From positions 16,061,360 to 16,125,359 of the forward strand of contig NC_063167.1 of NCBI RefSeq assembly GCF_023159225.1: DNA of 64,000 nucleotides. Direction: 5' to 3'. Positions 11,001 to 20,963 of the stretch are shown piece by piece. Both the position numbers and the translations under genes were made by a program. The stretch comes from Perognathus longimembris pacificus. Lineage: Eukaryota; Chordata; Mammalia; Rodentia; Heteromyidae. The notes under the pieces are model-generated. The model had not been told where the DNA came from, did no database searches, and saw only the letters and a list, made by a program, of their open reading frames with translations. Within the stretch, counting starts at the first letter, position 1. Each line of letters begins with the position of its first letter.

Positions 11001-11148
11001 GAAGCCGCTGGCGGGGGGGGGGGGGGGGGTGGCGGGCGGGAATCAGCTCCTTGTTCAGTCCTGGGCCTCCTGCCTCCTAGGCAGAGCCCCTCCCGCCATG
11101 CCTTGTGCATTTGCTGCAGGGACCCAGTCATCAGAAGTGGAACTAAGG

Positions 11149-11358
11149 GCTGGGGAGATGGCCTAGTGGCAAGAGCGCTTGCCTCGTATACATGAGGCCC
11201 TGGGTTCGATTCCCCAGCACCACATATACAGAAAATGGCCAGAAGTGGGCACTGTGGCTCAAGTGGCAGAGTGCTCGCCTTGAGCAAAAAGAGAAGCCAG
11301 GGACAGTGCTCAGGCCCTGAGTTCAGGACTGGCCAAAAAAAAAAAAAAAAAAAAAAAA
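11149..11358 (+). mobile_element. IDL-Geo-like SINE, young copy
   Basis: Complete with a long A tail and a perfect 16-bp duplication AGAAGTGGAACTAAGG (11133-11148, 11359-11374). The target was itself an old SINE right monomer, whose rest continues to about 11435. Confidence 0.9.
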
Positions 11359-11435
11359 AGAAGTGGAACTAAGGCTCCAGCCTTGGGCGGAAAAGGCTGA
11401 GGGACAGGGCCCCGAGTGCAAAACCAGTATCAGCA

Positions 11436-11502
11436 AAAAGAAATACAGAGGGAGGGAGGGAGGGAAGGAGAGAGGGAGGGAAGGAGGGAGGGAAAGAAAG
11501 AG
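11436..11502. repeat. (GGGA)n-rich tract
   Basis: Purine tract of GGGA/GGAG units between two SINEs. Confidence 0.8.
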
Positions 11503-11689
11503 GGGCTGGGAATGTGACTTAGCAGTAGAGCGCTTGCCTAGCATACATGAAGCCCTGGGTTCAATTCCTCAGCACCACATAAACAGAAAAAGCCAGAAAT
11601 GGCGCTGTGGCTCAAGTGGTGGAGTGCTAGCCTTGAGCAAAAAGAAGCCAGGGACAGTGCTCAGGCCCTGAGTCTAAGCCCTAGGACTG

Positions 11690-11738
<49 letters not shown>

Positions 11739-11780
11739 AGGGAGGGAGGGAGGGGGGCACAGGGAGAAGGAAAGGAGGGA
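11503..11780 (+). mobile_element. IDL-Geo-like SINE with (GA)n and (GGGA)n tail
   Basis: SINE body 11503-11692, then GA array 11693-11733 and GGGA units. The tail has turned wholly into a purine microsatellite. Confidence 0.85.
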
Positions 11781-12058
11781 GGAAAGGAATGGAGCAAGTG
11801 TTCTGTCCTGGGCAGCACAGTCTGCACCTGGCAGAGTCCTGGAAGGACTATCCACTAAGGAGTTCAGATGGCACTGTCCCAGATAAGTAACATGTAGGAA
11901 ATGGAGCCCAAAACCAGCCCAGGATACATGACTGCAAGCTCCTGTCTCACACACAGGCTCTTCCAGGCCGCTTCCCCTCGCCTGCATCCAGGTGAGGTAT
12001 AAGAATTATCAGTCGCATAGAGGCTCAGAAGACCCCCAACTCAGCTGTGGGGAAAATC

Positions 12059-12064
12059 TTTAAT
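12059..12064 (-). terminator. ZNF683 polyadenylation signal
   Basis: ATTAAA on the minus strand, 55 nt past the ancestral stop codon (TGA at 12119-12121). No AATAAA nearby. Confidence 0.6.
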
Positions 12065-12118
12065 TTCTCTTCACCCCTTCTCCCCAGGGCAGTCTTGAGG
12101 GGATACTGGCTTGAGTGC

Positions 12119-12418
12119 TCAGGCTAGCTGTTTGCCCTGAGATACAGAGGCCATGTGGACCTTGTCCACATCCCAGCCCACCTGCTGCTCTGATGGTGCT
12201 GCCACAAGATCTAGTGCTCCCTGGTGCCACTGGGTGAGGTAAGTGAGAGATGCCAGTGACAGGTGGGTCCATGCTAGGCCACAGGGCCAAGGGGCATGCA
12301 GCTGAAGGTGCTAAGGGACACGACTCGGGCAGAAGCTGCCCTGGAGGTGCTGGGCCCTCGTGTGCAGGCGCAGGTGGATCTTGAGGTTGCTGGAGCTGCT
12401 GAATCACTTGTAGTACAT
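12119..12418 (-). pseudogene. ZNF683: ZNF683 last exon, fingers 3-4 degraded
   Basis: Acceptor CCTATCAG at 12419. The exon opens ATG TAC TAC AAG TGA where human reads V-C-H-K-R, so the second cysteine of finger 3 is Tyr (TGC to TAC) and Arg is a stop (CGA to TGA). The stop is followed by the still clear FSSSSNLKIHLRLHT. Finger 4 has Gly for its first Cys, a TAG, and a deletion before LHAP. After that the ancestral C-terminal tail ([22 protein letters not shown]) stays open in the same frame to TGA 12119. All the coding changes at the exon start are transitions. Confidence 0.85.
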
Positions 12419-12421
12419 CTG

Positions 12422-13235
12422 ATAGGAATGGACATGGGTATCAACTCTACCCTTTGGGCTGGATCAGGATCTCCCGCATCTTGAATACATTCCTCCATAC
12501 AGTTCCCTGTCAAATGCATGCCCCGAAGCTTTTCCTAGTGATTTCTGCCTGAGACCACAGTATCTGGTCCACAGGAGCCATGCAGACTCAGGTTAGTGTC
12601 CTTCTTTTACTCTGTGTATCTTTATAGAAGTCACTTCTCTCTGAGCCTTACTGAAAACATATGGCCATTAATTCCTAGTCTCATGATTAGGATAGACTGA
12701 ATGGGATCATCACACAGAACTTTACTTCTGAGGCTGCAGCATTGGTGGGTACAATCAGCATTTTTTGGGGGGTCCCACATAGTCTTCCCCAGGAGGTCTT
12801 GGGGCAGCATGACTTGGTACTAGAACAATTTCTATATTATGGAGAGAAAGCTGAGGCCAGAGGGTAAAGCCACGAGTCAAAGGTCACACAGCAAGTTGGA
12901 GGAGAGGCTGGGATTTGCACACAAGTCATCTGATCCCATAGCCTACACAGAACAACTCCACTGCTCTAATTTCTGCCCCTGTAAATGGAGAATCCCTGCT
13001 TTTTGACCTCCTGAGGAATGAGGTCAGGCTCCAAGAGGGAGGGACCCATTGATCCAAGGTTTTCCTACTTAGGTTCTTTGCATATACTGCATTCTTAACT
13101 TCTATGAGAACCCTGAAAGGCCAGTCAGTAATGGGTATGTATTCCTTGGGATCCTCAAGTTCATTATCTCCTGTTCACAGTCATATGAATCTATTCCTTC
13201 CTCCAATATCACTCATTCCTAAATGGAAGGGTCAT

Positions 13236-13238
<3 letters not shown>
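12422..13238. other. ZNF683 intron 4 with MIR fragment
   Basis: MIR-like reverse fragment at 12838-12930 (AAGGTCACACAGCAAGTTGG). The rest is unique. Confidence 0.5.

Positions 13239-13277
<39 letters not shown>
13239..13277. repeat. (CA)n microsatellite
   Basis: About 19 pure CA units inside the ZNF683 intron. Confidence 0.95.
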
Positions 13278-13279
<2 letters not shown>

Positions 13280-13395
13280 TCCCCTACCACTTCCCACCCT
13301 CTGTGTCCATCTCTACTTGCACAGGAGGATTGGAACCAAGGCTCAGGGGCCTAGAAGTCATGAGGCTGCGGGGTGCAGGGAGTGGGAGGTCTTAC

Positions 13396-13524
13396 CAGGC
13401 ACTTGTGGGGCCGCTCTCCAGTGTGCACCAGGTGGTGCTTCTGCAGGTGAGCCAGCTGGGTGAAGCTCTTCAGGCACAGGGCACACTGGAATGGACGCTC
13501 CCCACTGTGCAAGCGCAGGTGGAC
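13396..13524 (-). pseudogene. ZNF683: ZNF683 exon 4, fingers 1-2 (intact exon)
   Basis: Exactly 43 codons, phase 0 at both ends, acceptor GGCTCAG and donor CCTG/GTAAG. Completes finger 1 ([10 protein letters not shown]) and encodes all of finger 2: C-x2-C ([10 protein letters not shown]), then H-x3-H within [19 protein letters not shown]. All zinc ligands are present. In the related PRDM1, fingers 1-2 are the ones reported as needed for DNA binding. Confidence 0.85.
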
Positions 13525-13817
13525 CTGAGCCAGGTGAGTGAAATGCTGCCAGCTGCAGAGAGCCCCCAGAAGGGCCTGGGGTTCTCTCCAGATCTCTGTA
13601 GGACCCTTTACTGAAATCTGAGCCTCTCTCTCTCTCTTTCTCACCTTCCTAGAGGCCCAGCTATCACCCCCAGGATGCTTACACTCTTTCTTCGAGAAGC
13701 TAGGAGGGCAAGGAGGCCAGGCAAGGGGTATCCAAGTATCAGTGCTCCTCCAGGTATGAGCGCATACCAGCAGCATTGGTATCCCTTTAGGAGGATGTTA
13801 GAAATGCAGAGGCCACG

Positions 13818-14055
13818 TGGGTACTGATGGCTCACACCTGTAATCCTAGCTTCTCAGGAAGTATCTAAGGTTCCCAGTTCAAAGCCAGACTGGGCACAAA
13901 ACCCCATGAGACTCTTATCTCTGATTAACTACCTGAAAACGGGAAGTGGAACTGTGGCTCAAAGTGGTAGAATGCTAGCCTTGAGCAAAAGAGCTCAGGG
14001 ACATAGCCAGGCCCTGAGTTCAAGCCCCATGATAGACAATAACAAAAAAAGAAAT
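13818..14055 (+). mobile_element. B1-dID-like SINE
   Basis: Left arm has a small deletion after GGAAG. Right monomer ends GTTCAAGCCCCATGATAGAC. Confidence 0.75.
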
Positions 14056-14404
14056 GCAGAGGTCTCGCTCTAGACCCCACCCACCCACCCAAGTCACAAC
14101 TCAGGGCCTGGAGCCTAGGAATGTGCATCTTATTGGCCATCCAGGTAGTGTGACATTTGTTAAAGTTTAGCAACTGCTGCACATCAGTAACTATAACTTG
14201 TTCTCAACTTTGGCAACTAACTTCTGGACTTTGCTAATACCAAGTGACACAGCCATTAGTGCCCCCTGCTGGCTGATTCCAGCAATACTATCTTACCTCA
14301 CCTGGGCTGATCTGTGGGGTCCCACTTGACAAAGGTTTTCAGTCTGTGTCTAATACTCACCAAAATATAACTACTCCACCATCTTCCCTTCAAAAACAGT
14401 AAAG
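14056..14404. other. ZNF683 intron, unique
   Basis: Nothing recognised apart from the flanking SINEs. Confidence 0.4.
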
Positions 14405-14635
14405 ATCCTGCACTGATGGGCCATGCCTGTAATCCTAACTACTCAGGAGGCTGAAGATCGTGGTTCAAAACCAGCCTCGGCAGGAAAGTCTGTGAGACTC
14501 TTATCTCCAATTAATCACAAGAAAACCAGAAATGGCACTGTAACTCAAAATAGTAGAATGCTACCCTTGAGCAAAAAAGTGTAGGGACAGTGCCTAGGCC
14601 CTGTGTTCAAGCCCCACAACAGACCAAAAACAATG
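14405..14635 (+). mobile_element. B1-dID-like SINE
   Basis: Full dimer, moderately diverged; linker TTATCTCCAATTAATCAC. Confidence 0.75.
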
Positions 14636-14867
14636 CACAGTAAAAAGACTTGGCTGGGAATCCAGAAAGTGTTGTGTCCAGGAAAAGGGACTTGTACTAA
14701 ACATTAAGTGACCATTAAATCACAACAGTTTTGGGAAAACCCTGTCCATTAGGAACCTCAGTTTCCTTATTTTTATCTTAAATGAGATGATCTCATAGAC
14801 AGTATTCTAGGACAGAAAGGATTTTCATGAATAGTTCTTTTCCTCTCCTATTTATTTATTCATTTAG

Positions 14868-15113
14868 TGCAGGTCTTAGGGCTTGAAATCAGAGCCTGGA
14901 CACTGTTTCTGAGCTTTTGTGCTCAAGGATAGTGCTATACCACTTGAGCCACAGCTTTACTACTGGCTTTTTATGTGTGTGTGGTTAATCTGAAACATGT
15001 CTCATGGACTGTCCTGCCTGGGCTAGCTTTGTAGCCTGAGGTAGCCTGGGCTATCTCGGATCTCTGTTTCCTGAGTAGCTTGGATTACAGACCTGAGCCA
15101 CTGACACTCAGCT
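14868..15113 (-). mobile_element. B1-dID-like SINE
   Basis: Reverse copy; a short internal duplication (GTAGCCTG twice near 15033-15045) lies in the left arm. Confidence 0.7.
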
Positions 15114-15132
15114 ATTTATTTATTTATTTATT

Positions 15133-15324
15133 TTGCTAGTCCTGGGGCTTGAACTCAGGGCCTGAGAACTGTCCCTGAGTTTCTTTTGCTCAAGGCTGGC
15201 ACTCTACCACTTGAGCCACAGCGCCACTTCTGGCTTTTTCTGTTTATGTGGGTCTGAGGAATCGAACCCAGGGCTTCATGCATGCTAGGCAAGCACTCCA
15301 CCACTAAGCCACATTCCCAGCCCT
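15133..15324 (-). mobile_element. IDL-Geo-like SINE, older subtype
   Basis: Carries GCATGCTAGGCAAGCACTCC rather than the TATACGAGGCAAGC of the young subtype. TATT repeats on both sides (15113-15132 and 15325-15345) are the duplicated target. Confidence 0.8.
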
Positions 15325-15344
15325 ATTTATTTATTTATTTATTT

Positions 15345-15450
15345 GAGCTGAAGGATTTACTGTGTTACCCAGACTGACCTCCGACTCTTGAACCTAAGCC
15401 ATCCTCTATTCTGAGTACAGGGACTATGGGTGTAAGCCTTTCTACCCAGC
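15345..15450 (-). mobile_element. B1-type monomer, old
   Basis: Weak reverse B1: TTACCCAGACTGACCTCCGA then GGACTATGGGTGTAAGCC. Confidence 0.4.
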
Positions 15451-15596
15451 CAAGGACCATTTTATCCTGCATTTCTACTCAGCTGAACTTCAAGGTCACT
15501 TGGCCCTAGAGGCTGCCCAGGACTTGATTCTAAATGCAGGGTTGGAGTTAGGAGGGACCATGGGAGGGCTAAGGGGGTCAGCAGGGAGGCAGGTAC

Positions 15597-16276
15597 CTTG
15601 AGGTTGGAGAGCTGCCCGAAGCTCTTGCTGCATACATTGCACTCGTAAAGGATTTTGCCATTCTTTTTCTTTAGTGGGTAAGGAAGGGCTGTGGTGCCTG
15701 CCCGGGCCTGTTTTCCTGGAGCCGCCAGGCCAGCTTGTGCAAGCCCTGGGTTGGGAGGGAAAGGTCTGGAGTCTAGATACCAGGCCTGTGAGGACAGGGT
15801 CCAGCCAGAGGCTTGGGAGGCCCCTGGGTAGAGAACACGAGTTTCCCCCAAGGCACTGGGATGCCCTGGCTCCATGGTTGTCATCGGCATGCTGAGTGCA
15901 GATGTGGTGGGGTAGAGGGTCTCTCGGGCTACCAGGAAGAGATGGGGATGTTGGACAGCAGGTAGAGACCCATAGGTGAACCGGTATGGTAGAGGTAGGA
16001 GAAGTGGGTACTCAGGATAGAAATGGTGGAGGTGGAATGGGAGCTCCTTGGAGATGGGGGCCAGAGGGGGACAGGGACAGAGAGCCAGAGAGCTAGGGGT
16101 CCTTCTTTTCAGCCCGGGGGCTGGGAAGCAGTTGTTGTGAGGAGGAAAGGATGAACAGGGGGCTCCGTGGCTTGCTCTTTCCTCCTGGCTTGCCATCCTG
16201 TCCCTGCTCCGGGAGTTCGTGGCTGTGGGTTTGTCATCATCGCTGGAGCTGCCATGCGGTGCGGGTGGCTGGTAGA
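15597..16276 (-). pseudogene. ZNF683: ZNF683 exon 3 (large, still open)
   Basis: Acceptor TTTCCCTGCTCAG at 16277; donor CAAG/GTACCT at 15596. It needs one leading nucleotide (phase 1) and then reads 226 codons without a stop to the start of finger 1, LKKKNGKILYECNVCSKSFG. Matches human in ISKELPF, HHFYPEYPLLLPLP and FTYGSLP, so it is colinear over its length. Internal ATGs in frame could start a shorter protein. A long open exon in a gene broken elsewhere suggests fairly recent decay or residual function. Confidence 0.85.
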
Positions 16277-16356
16277 CTGAGCAGGGAAAGGAAAACAGTT
16301 TGGTCTCCACAGTCTCAGGTGAAGACCCATCTCCCCTACAAAACGGCCCCGCTGAG

Positions 16357-16580
16357 CTAGGCTCCAGCGGCTCACGCCTGTAATCCTAGCTACTCAGGAG
16401 GCTGAGATGTGAACACTGCTCTTTGAAGCCAGCCAGGGCAGAAAAGCCCATGAGATTCTTATATCCAGTTAATCTCAACTCCAGTGGTAGAGCTCTAGCC
16501 TTGAGCACAAAAGCTCAGGGACAGCACCCAGAACATGAGTTCGAGTCTCAGCACTGGCACACACACACACACACATACAC
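16357..16580 (+). mobile_element. B1-dID-like SINE, deleted
   Basis: Head GGCTCCAGCGGCTCACGCCT. About 40 bp is missing at the monomer junction; a short CA tail runs 16557-16580. Confidence 0.7.
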
Positions 16581-16721
16581 ACCAAAAATCGAGTGAAGAT
16601 CCTAGCAAGTAATATACGGTTTGGTATTTTTCCTTTTAGTATTTTTTTCTTCTTTTGTTTTTGCATCGCTGGGGATTAAACTCATCACCTGTCTCACTGT
16701 TTTTTGTTTTTGTTTGTTTGT

Positions 16722-17160
16722 TTTCACCAGTGCTGGGGCCTAAACCCAGGTCCTGGGCACTATCCCTGAGCTTCTTTTGCTCACGGCTAGCGCTCTACCA
16801 ATTGAGCCACAACACCACTTGCAGCCTTTTCTTTTTTTCTTTTTGGCCAGTCCTGGGCCTTGGACTCAGGGCCTGACCACCATCCCTGGCTTCTTCCCGC
16901 TCAAGGCTAGCACTCTGCCACCTGAGCCACAGCACCCCTTCTGGCTGTTTTCCATATATGTGGTGCTGGGGAATCGAATCGAGAGCTTCATGTGTAGGAG
17001 GCAAGCGCTCTTGCCACTAGGCCATATTCCCAGCCCCACTTATAGCTTTTTCTGGAGAGAAGAAACCCGTGGACTTTCATGCTTGGGCTGGCTTTGAACA
17101 GGAGTCCTCAGATTTCAGCCTCATGAGTAGCTAGGATTACAGGCTTGAGCTCCCAGCCCC
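16722..17160 (-). mobile_element. B1-dID-like SINE split by IDL-Geo-like SINE
   Basis: Outer reverse element 16722-16830 and 17040-17160. A young reverse IDL-Geo-like copy occupies 16838-17037, entering at the right-left monomer junction. Confidence 0.8.
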
Positions 17161-17242
17161 CTGCTTGAGATCCTACTTTAAATAATAAAAATGGTTCTAG
17201 AATTTGAGCTCAGGTCCTCTTGATTGCTTAGGCAAATAAGTG

Positions 17243-17402
17243 CCTTACTAGTTCAGCTATGGCCCCAACTCTTTTTGCTTCTAGTTTTGCTCTTAGATTG
17301 GATTGTGAGCTTTTGTCAGGGCCAGCCTTGGGATCCTCTTGGCCTGTGCCTTCCAAGTAACTGGGATTACAGGCATGCACCACTATGCATGTACCACAGG
17401 CA
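17243..17402 (-). mobile_element. Old B1/7SL-type fragment
   Basis: CTGGGATTACAGGCATGCAC with a diverged upstream part, ending in poly-C (17402-17415). Confidence 0.45.
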
Positions 17403-17415
17403 CCCCCCCCCCCCC

Positions 17416-17779
17416 GAGATTTCCCTTTTTAATGGGTGAATAAGTAGGCCTCAGGGATGTGCCCAAAATTATGGAACAGAAAGGACAGTTTCCTGACTCT
17501 CAGTCAGTGCTCTTAGATTCTTCCAGCCCAAACATTCTAGGCAAAACTTATCCCCATCTTCAGTGACTGGCTATATTTATTCTGCTTCCTATCCACCAGT
17601 ATTACCTCCTTGAAAGGCCCCAGATCCTCAGGCCAGAACTTCAGGTCAAAGTAGAAATAAGGTGAGAGTCAGGCTCTGTGCTCACTAGGGATACTGAGCC
17701 ACTTCCTCCATCCTGGAACCCAACTGTGCCCTTCCAAACCTCTGCCGAAGAACATATCCAGCCCCGTGCCCTGGCTTAC
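17416..17779. other. ZNF683 intron 2 with MIR remnant
   Basis: A reverse MIR-like stretch covers about 17440-17530; otherwise unique. Confidence 0.4.
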
Positions 17780-17966
17780 GCATGCCTGAGGCATCCTCTC
17801 CGAGATCCTTCCGGGTTACACCGAGAAGTGCTGGCTGCAGAGAACACAGGAATGGATCCAGGGCCTGGGGAGAGGTCAGCAGGTCAGACCTGGCTGGTAC
17901 CCCTGGCAAGGGGCACAACCAGGGACACAGGATGGGCCATGAGCACACACTGTGTCTGGAAGTGGT
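17780..17966 (-). pseudogene. ZNF683: ZNF683 exon 2, frameshifted
   Basis: Acceptor CCCACCCGCAG at 17967, donor ATGC/GTAAGC at 17779. The entering frame (2 nt from exon 1) reads RPLPDTVCAHGPSC as in human, then loses homology. From about 17920 the homology continues in the next frame (WLCPLP, DLLTSPQALD, QPALLG). The exon is 187 nt, but linking phase 2 in with phase 1 out needs 188, so one base is missing. The entering frame ends at TGA 17876-17878, about 66 residues after the start codon. Confidence 0.8.
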
Positions 17967-18148
17967 CTGCGGGTGGGGGGAGATGTGGAGGGCTGGGCAA
18001 GGCGCTTAGGAACTGGAATATATGGGTCCCGTACGTAGATGGCCCCACCCCTAGTTTGGTTTCCAAAGAGGAGAAGCTGGCTCTTGTCACATGGCTCCTC
18101 TCCCCTCATCCAAAGGTTTATTTTGTTCTCCCCCACTCTGGGGCTGCA

Positions 18149-18151
<3 letters not shown>

Positions 18152-18201
<50 letters not shown>

Positions 18202-18263
18202 TTTTGTTCTCTCTCCCAACCCCACTCCTGATCACCCTGGTCCTCAGCATATCTCAGACTATC

Positions 18264-18305
<42 letters not shown>
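18152..18305. repeat. (CA)n and (TG)n inverted arrays
   Basis: CA array 18152-18198 and TG array 18267-18305 are reverse complements about 68 bp apart, inside ZNF683 intron 1. Confidence 0.95.
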
Positions 18306-18307
<2 letters not shown>

Positions 18308-18535
18308 ATGCCAATACTGAGGCTTGAACTCAGGGCCTTTCCCTTATCTTTTTCACTCAAGCCTGGTGCTCTACTACTTGAGTCTCAACTCTTCTTCCCG
18401 CGTTTTGGTGCTTAGATGGAGATAAAGGTCTCATAGATGTTACTGCTCAGGCTGGCTTTGAACCCCAATTCTCCCTCACATCTCAGCCTCCTGAGCAGAT
18501 AGGATTATAGGCATAAGCCACCAGTGCCTGGCTTA
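18306..18535 (-). mobile_element. B1-dID-like SINE
   Basis: Reverse copy directly after the TG array; ends CACCAGTGCCTGGC. Confidence 0.75.
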
Positions 18536-18661
18536 TCATGTTGCTTTGAACAGGGTAAACTTGGGGGGAATCTGCATCCAAGTCTGTTAAGCCCCATAGA
18601 ATGCCAGCCTCTCACTAAAGCCCAATGCAGTGATCACACCAGCCAAGTCCTCTCCCCACTC

Positions 18662-19125
18662 CTGTTTTTTTGGTGCCAATACTGGATCTTGAATTCGGGC
18701 CCTCAAGTTCTCCCTTGGCTTTTTCTTTTTTTTTTTTTTTTTGGCCAGTCCTGGGCCTTGGACTCAGGGCCTGAGCACTGTCCCTGGCTTCTTTTTGCTC
18801 AAGGCTAGCACTCTGCCACTTGAGCCACAGCACCACTTCTGGCCATTTTCTGTATATGTGGTGCTGGGGAATCGAACCCAGGGCCTCATGTATATGAGGC
18901 AGGCACTCTTGCCACTAGGCCATATCCCCAGCCCCTCCCTTGGCTTTTTCTGCTCAAAGCTGATACTCTACTACTTGAGCCACAGCTTCACTTCTGGCTC
19001 TTTGGTGATTAATTGGAGATAAGAGTCTCATACTTTTCTGCCCGAAATGTCTTCGAACTGTGATCCTTATATCTCAGCCTCCTGAGTAGCTAGGATTACA
19101 GGCGTGAGTCTCTGATGCTTGGTAA
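18662..19125 (-). mobile_element. B1-dID-like SINE split by young IDL-Geo-like SINE
   Basis: The inner reverse copy (18727-18934) is flanked by a perfect 17-bp duplication CTCCCTTGGCTTTTTCT (18710-18726, 18935-18951). The outer element resumes at its right-monomer sequence. Confidence 0.9.
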
Positions 19126-19324
19126 CCTCTCCTCTTCTAGAGTCTGCAGGAAGGTCTGGGTCCTTGGGGCATGGGGCAGGATCTTTTAAGACATAATCCC
19201 CATGATGTGTGTGGTCTAAGTGTTATTCCGAGCCAGGGAGATGGGGACCCTCCTCCTAACACCACCTCCTACCTTGTGTGGACTGCTCTCAGAGAGAAGG
19301 CTGGGCCCCACCCTACCTTGTCAC

Positions 19325-19434
19325 CTGTAGTTCTGGAAGTCTAGGCTGGGGAACACAAAGCCCTCTGTTTCCCCCCACCCCCGGGCCTTGATCTCATGCC
19401 AACAACCCCATTGTACAGTTGGTTTTTCCTTCAT
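19325..19434 (-). pseudogene. ZNF683: ZNF683 exon 1 with start codon
   Basis: ATG at 19434-19432 (context GGA-ATG-A). Reads MKEKPTVQWGCWHEIKARGW, then FVFPSLDFQNY, against human MKEE..QLGCCH and SPSLDFQ. 36 codons plus AG, donor CAG/GTGACA; the AG joins the A of exon 2 to give Arg. The donor lies earlier than the human reading frame would suggest, so a few human residues have no counterpart. Confidence 0.75.
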
Positions 19435-19876
19435 TCCCTACTACCTGTTGAGAAGACAGATTCATCAAGGTGAGCTGTGAAGATCCTCTGGGTAGGGGCT
19501 TGGGTTCTAGGACTTGCTCGCCTTCTAACATGCTGTGGGACCATGAGCACTTTCCCAGATGGCCTCAGTTTCCCTACCTGAAAAATGGAGGCTTAGTTAC
19601 TGTGAAAGGCCTCTCGGTGCTGACAGAAAGGAATGATCACTCCTGCCAGATGCAGAAAGGGGATGCAGTCTCCAATTGGAGACTGACCAATCAGAGGTGA
19701 GTAGGAAGAGAGGTGGCTGGAGACGACCAGAACGTCCTCATGGAAGCTCGGAGAGAACATTCCAGATTCTTCAGGACCACCCTTTCCCTGAGGGAGATCC
19801 ACACTGCTACTAGTCAGAGGCCTTCTACCATGCAGGCTCACTCGGATGGCTTTTTGGGATAGCTAAAGAAACTTCA
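19435..19876. other. Sequence upstream of ZNF683
   Basis: Promoter or 5' UTR expected here; no TATA box or CpG island recognised. A reverse MIR-like stretch may lie at 19500-19590. Confidence 0.4.
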
Positions 19877-20112
19877 GGCCAGGCGTCGGTGGCTCACGCC
19901 TGTACTCCTAGCTACTCAGGAGGCTGAGATCTGACGGTCATGATTCAAAGCCAGCCTTGGCAGAAAAGTCCCCATGAGACGCTTAACTCTGATTAACCAT
20001 TCAAAAACTCAAAATGGTGATGTGGCTCAAAGTGGTAGAGCACTAGCCTTGAGCAAAAGAGCTCAGGGGCAGCGCCCAGGCTCTGAGTTCAAGCCTCACC
20101 ACTGACAGGAGA
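19877..20112 (+). mobile_element. B1-dID-like SINE
   Basis: Complete; head AGGCGTCGGTGGCTCACGCC retains CpGs. Confidence 0.8.
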
Positions 20113-20960
20113 AAGAAACTTCAGGGCCATCACCCAGCCTGTCCCAGGTTCCATCCTCGCCAGTAAGGAAGCCTGGGAGGGAGAGAGAGCGGAGAGTCCC
20201 CTGAGCAGCCCTGCAGGAGAACACTCCCTGCCCCAGTGCTCAGCTCAGTCAGCACCTTGCGTCTCTGCCACCTTCATCTGAGACCACCCAGCACGGGAGT
20301 CATCCCAAGTGATTGGATGGCCGGAGTCACCATCCCCTTCCTCTTCTCAGTCACCACCACCCAGTCCTGACCCCCAGTCACCCCGAAACCCTCACTTCAG
20401 TGGCTCAGGCCTCCCAAACCTTCACTCCCCTACCTTACCTCAGATCTCCAATACCTTGATCTGAAGGTGGCTTGGGCCCAGTTCTTCTCTGGCTGTGCAG
20501 CAGCCTTCTCTCACCAGGGGAGGGGGGAAGGTGGGAAAACAGGCAGCAGTGCAGGGGCTGAGGCCCTAGTGGATGTGAAAGATGACAGGAAGATGCTACA
20601 TTTGAAAGTTCTCCTAAACAGGAAGAGAGGCAGGCAGGCATGGGGGCCTTGTGAGATCTGATTGGGGGAGCCCTCCCCCAGCCTTTGCCTCTCCCTGGCA
20701 GGTCCACAGGACAATTGCTGGGCTAGGAACTAGCATTTCAGGGTGCATGAATATGTGTCAGGGCTGGTAGGGGGACTGTCTTTGTTCTCTGAGCAGGAAA
20801 GGGACAGAGTAGGGTTCCATAGGCTGAAGTTGGGGGGTCTTTGTGGGGATGAGGGACAACTGAGAGAGAAATGGGCAGTGACCGTGACAGGCAGGAGCAA
20901 GAACAGGCAAGATGGTGACAGAAGAGGCAGACAGGATTGTCAGCAGGAATAAGAACAGGC
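20113..20960. other. Unique intergenic sequence
   Basis: No repeat or exon recognised; open frames are short and on both strands. Confidence 0.45.
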
Positions 20961-20963
20961 AGA

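Larger units (their letters stand above)
12059..19434 (-). pseudogene. ZNF683: ZNF683 (HOBIT), decayed gene
   Basis: Five coding exons on the minus strand match human ZNF683 as remembered: start MKEKPTVQWGCWHE (human MKEE..QLGCCH), the Pro-rich middle with ISKELPF and YPLLLPLP, and the linker LKKKNGKILYECNVC into the C2H2 fingers. ZNF683 is a PRDM1-related repressor of tissue-resident T, NKT and NK cells. Splice sites look good in every exon. Lesions: a 1-nt frameshift in exon 2 near 17920 leading to TGA at 17876-17878; TGA at 12404-12406 and loss of the second zinc cysteine in finger 3; TAG at 12311-12313 with a lost cysteine and about six missing codons in finger 4. Fingers 1 and 2 are intact, so a short protein from an internal ATG cannot be excluded. 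Confidence 0.8.
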
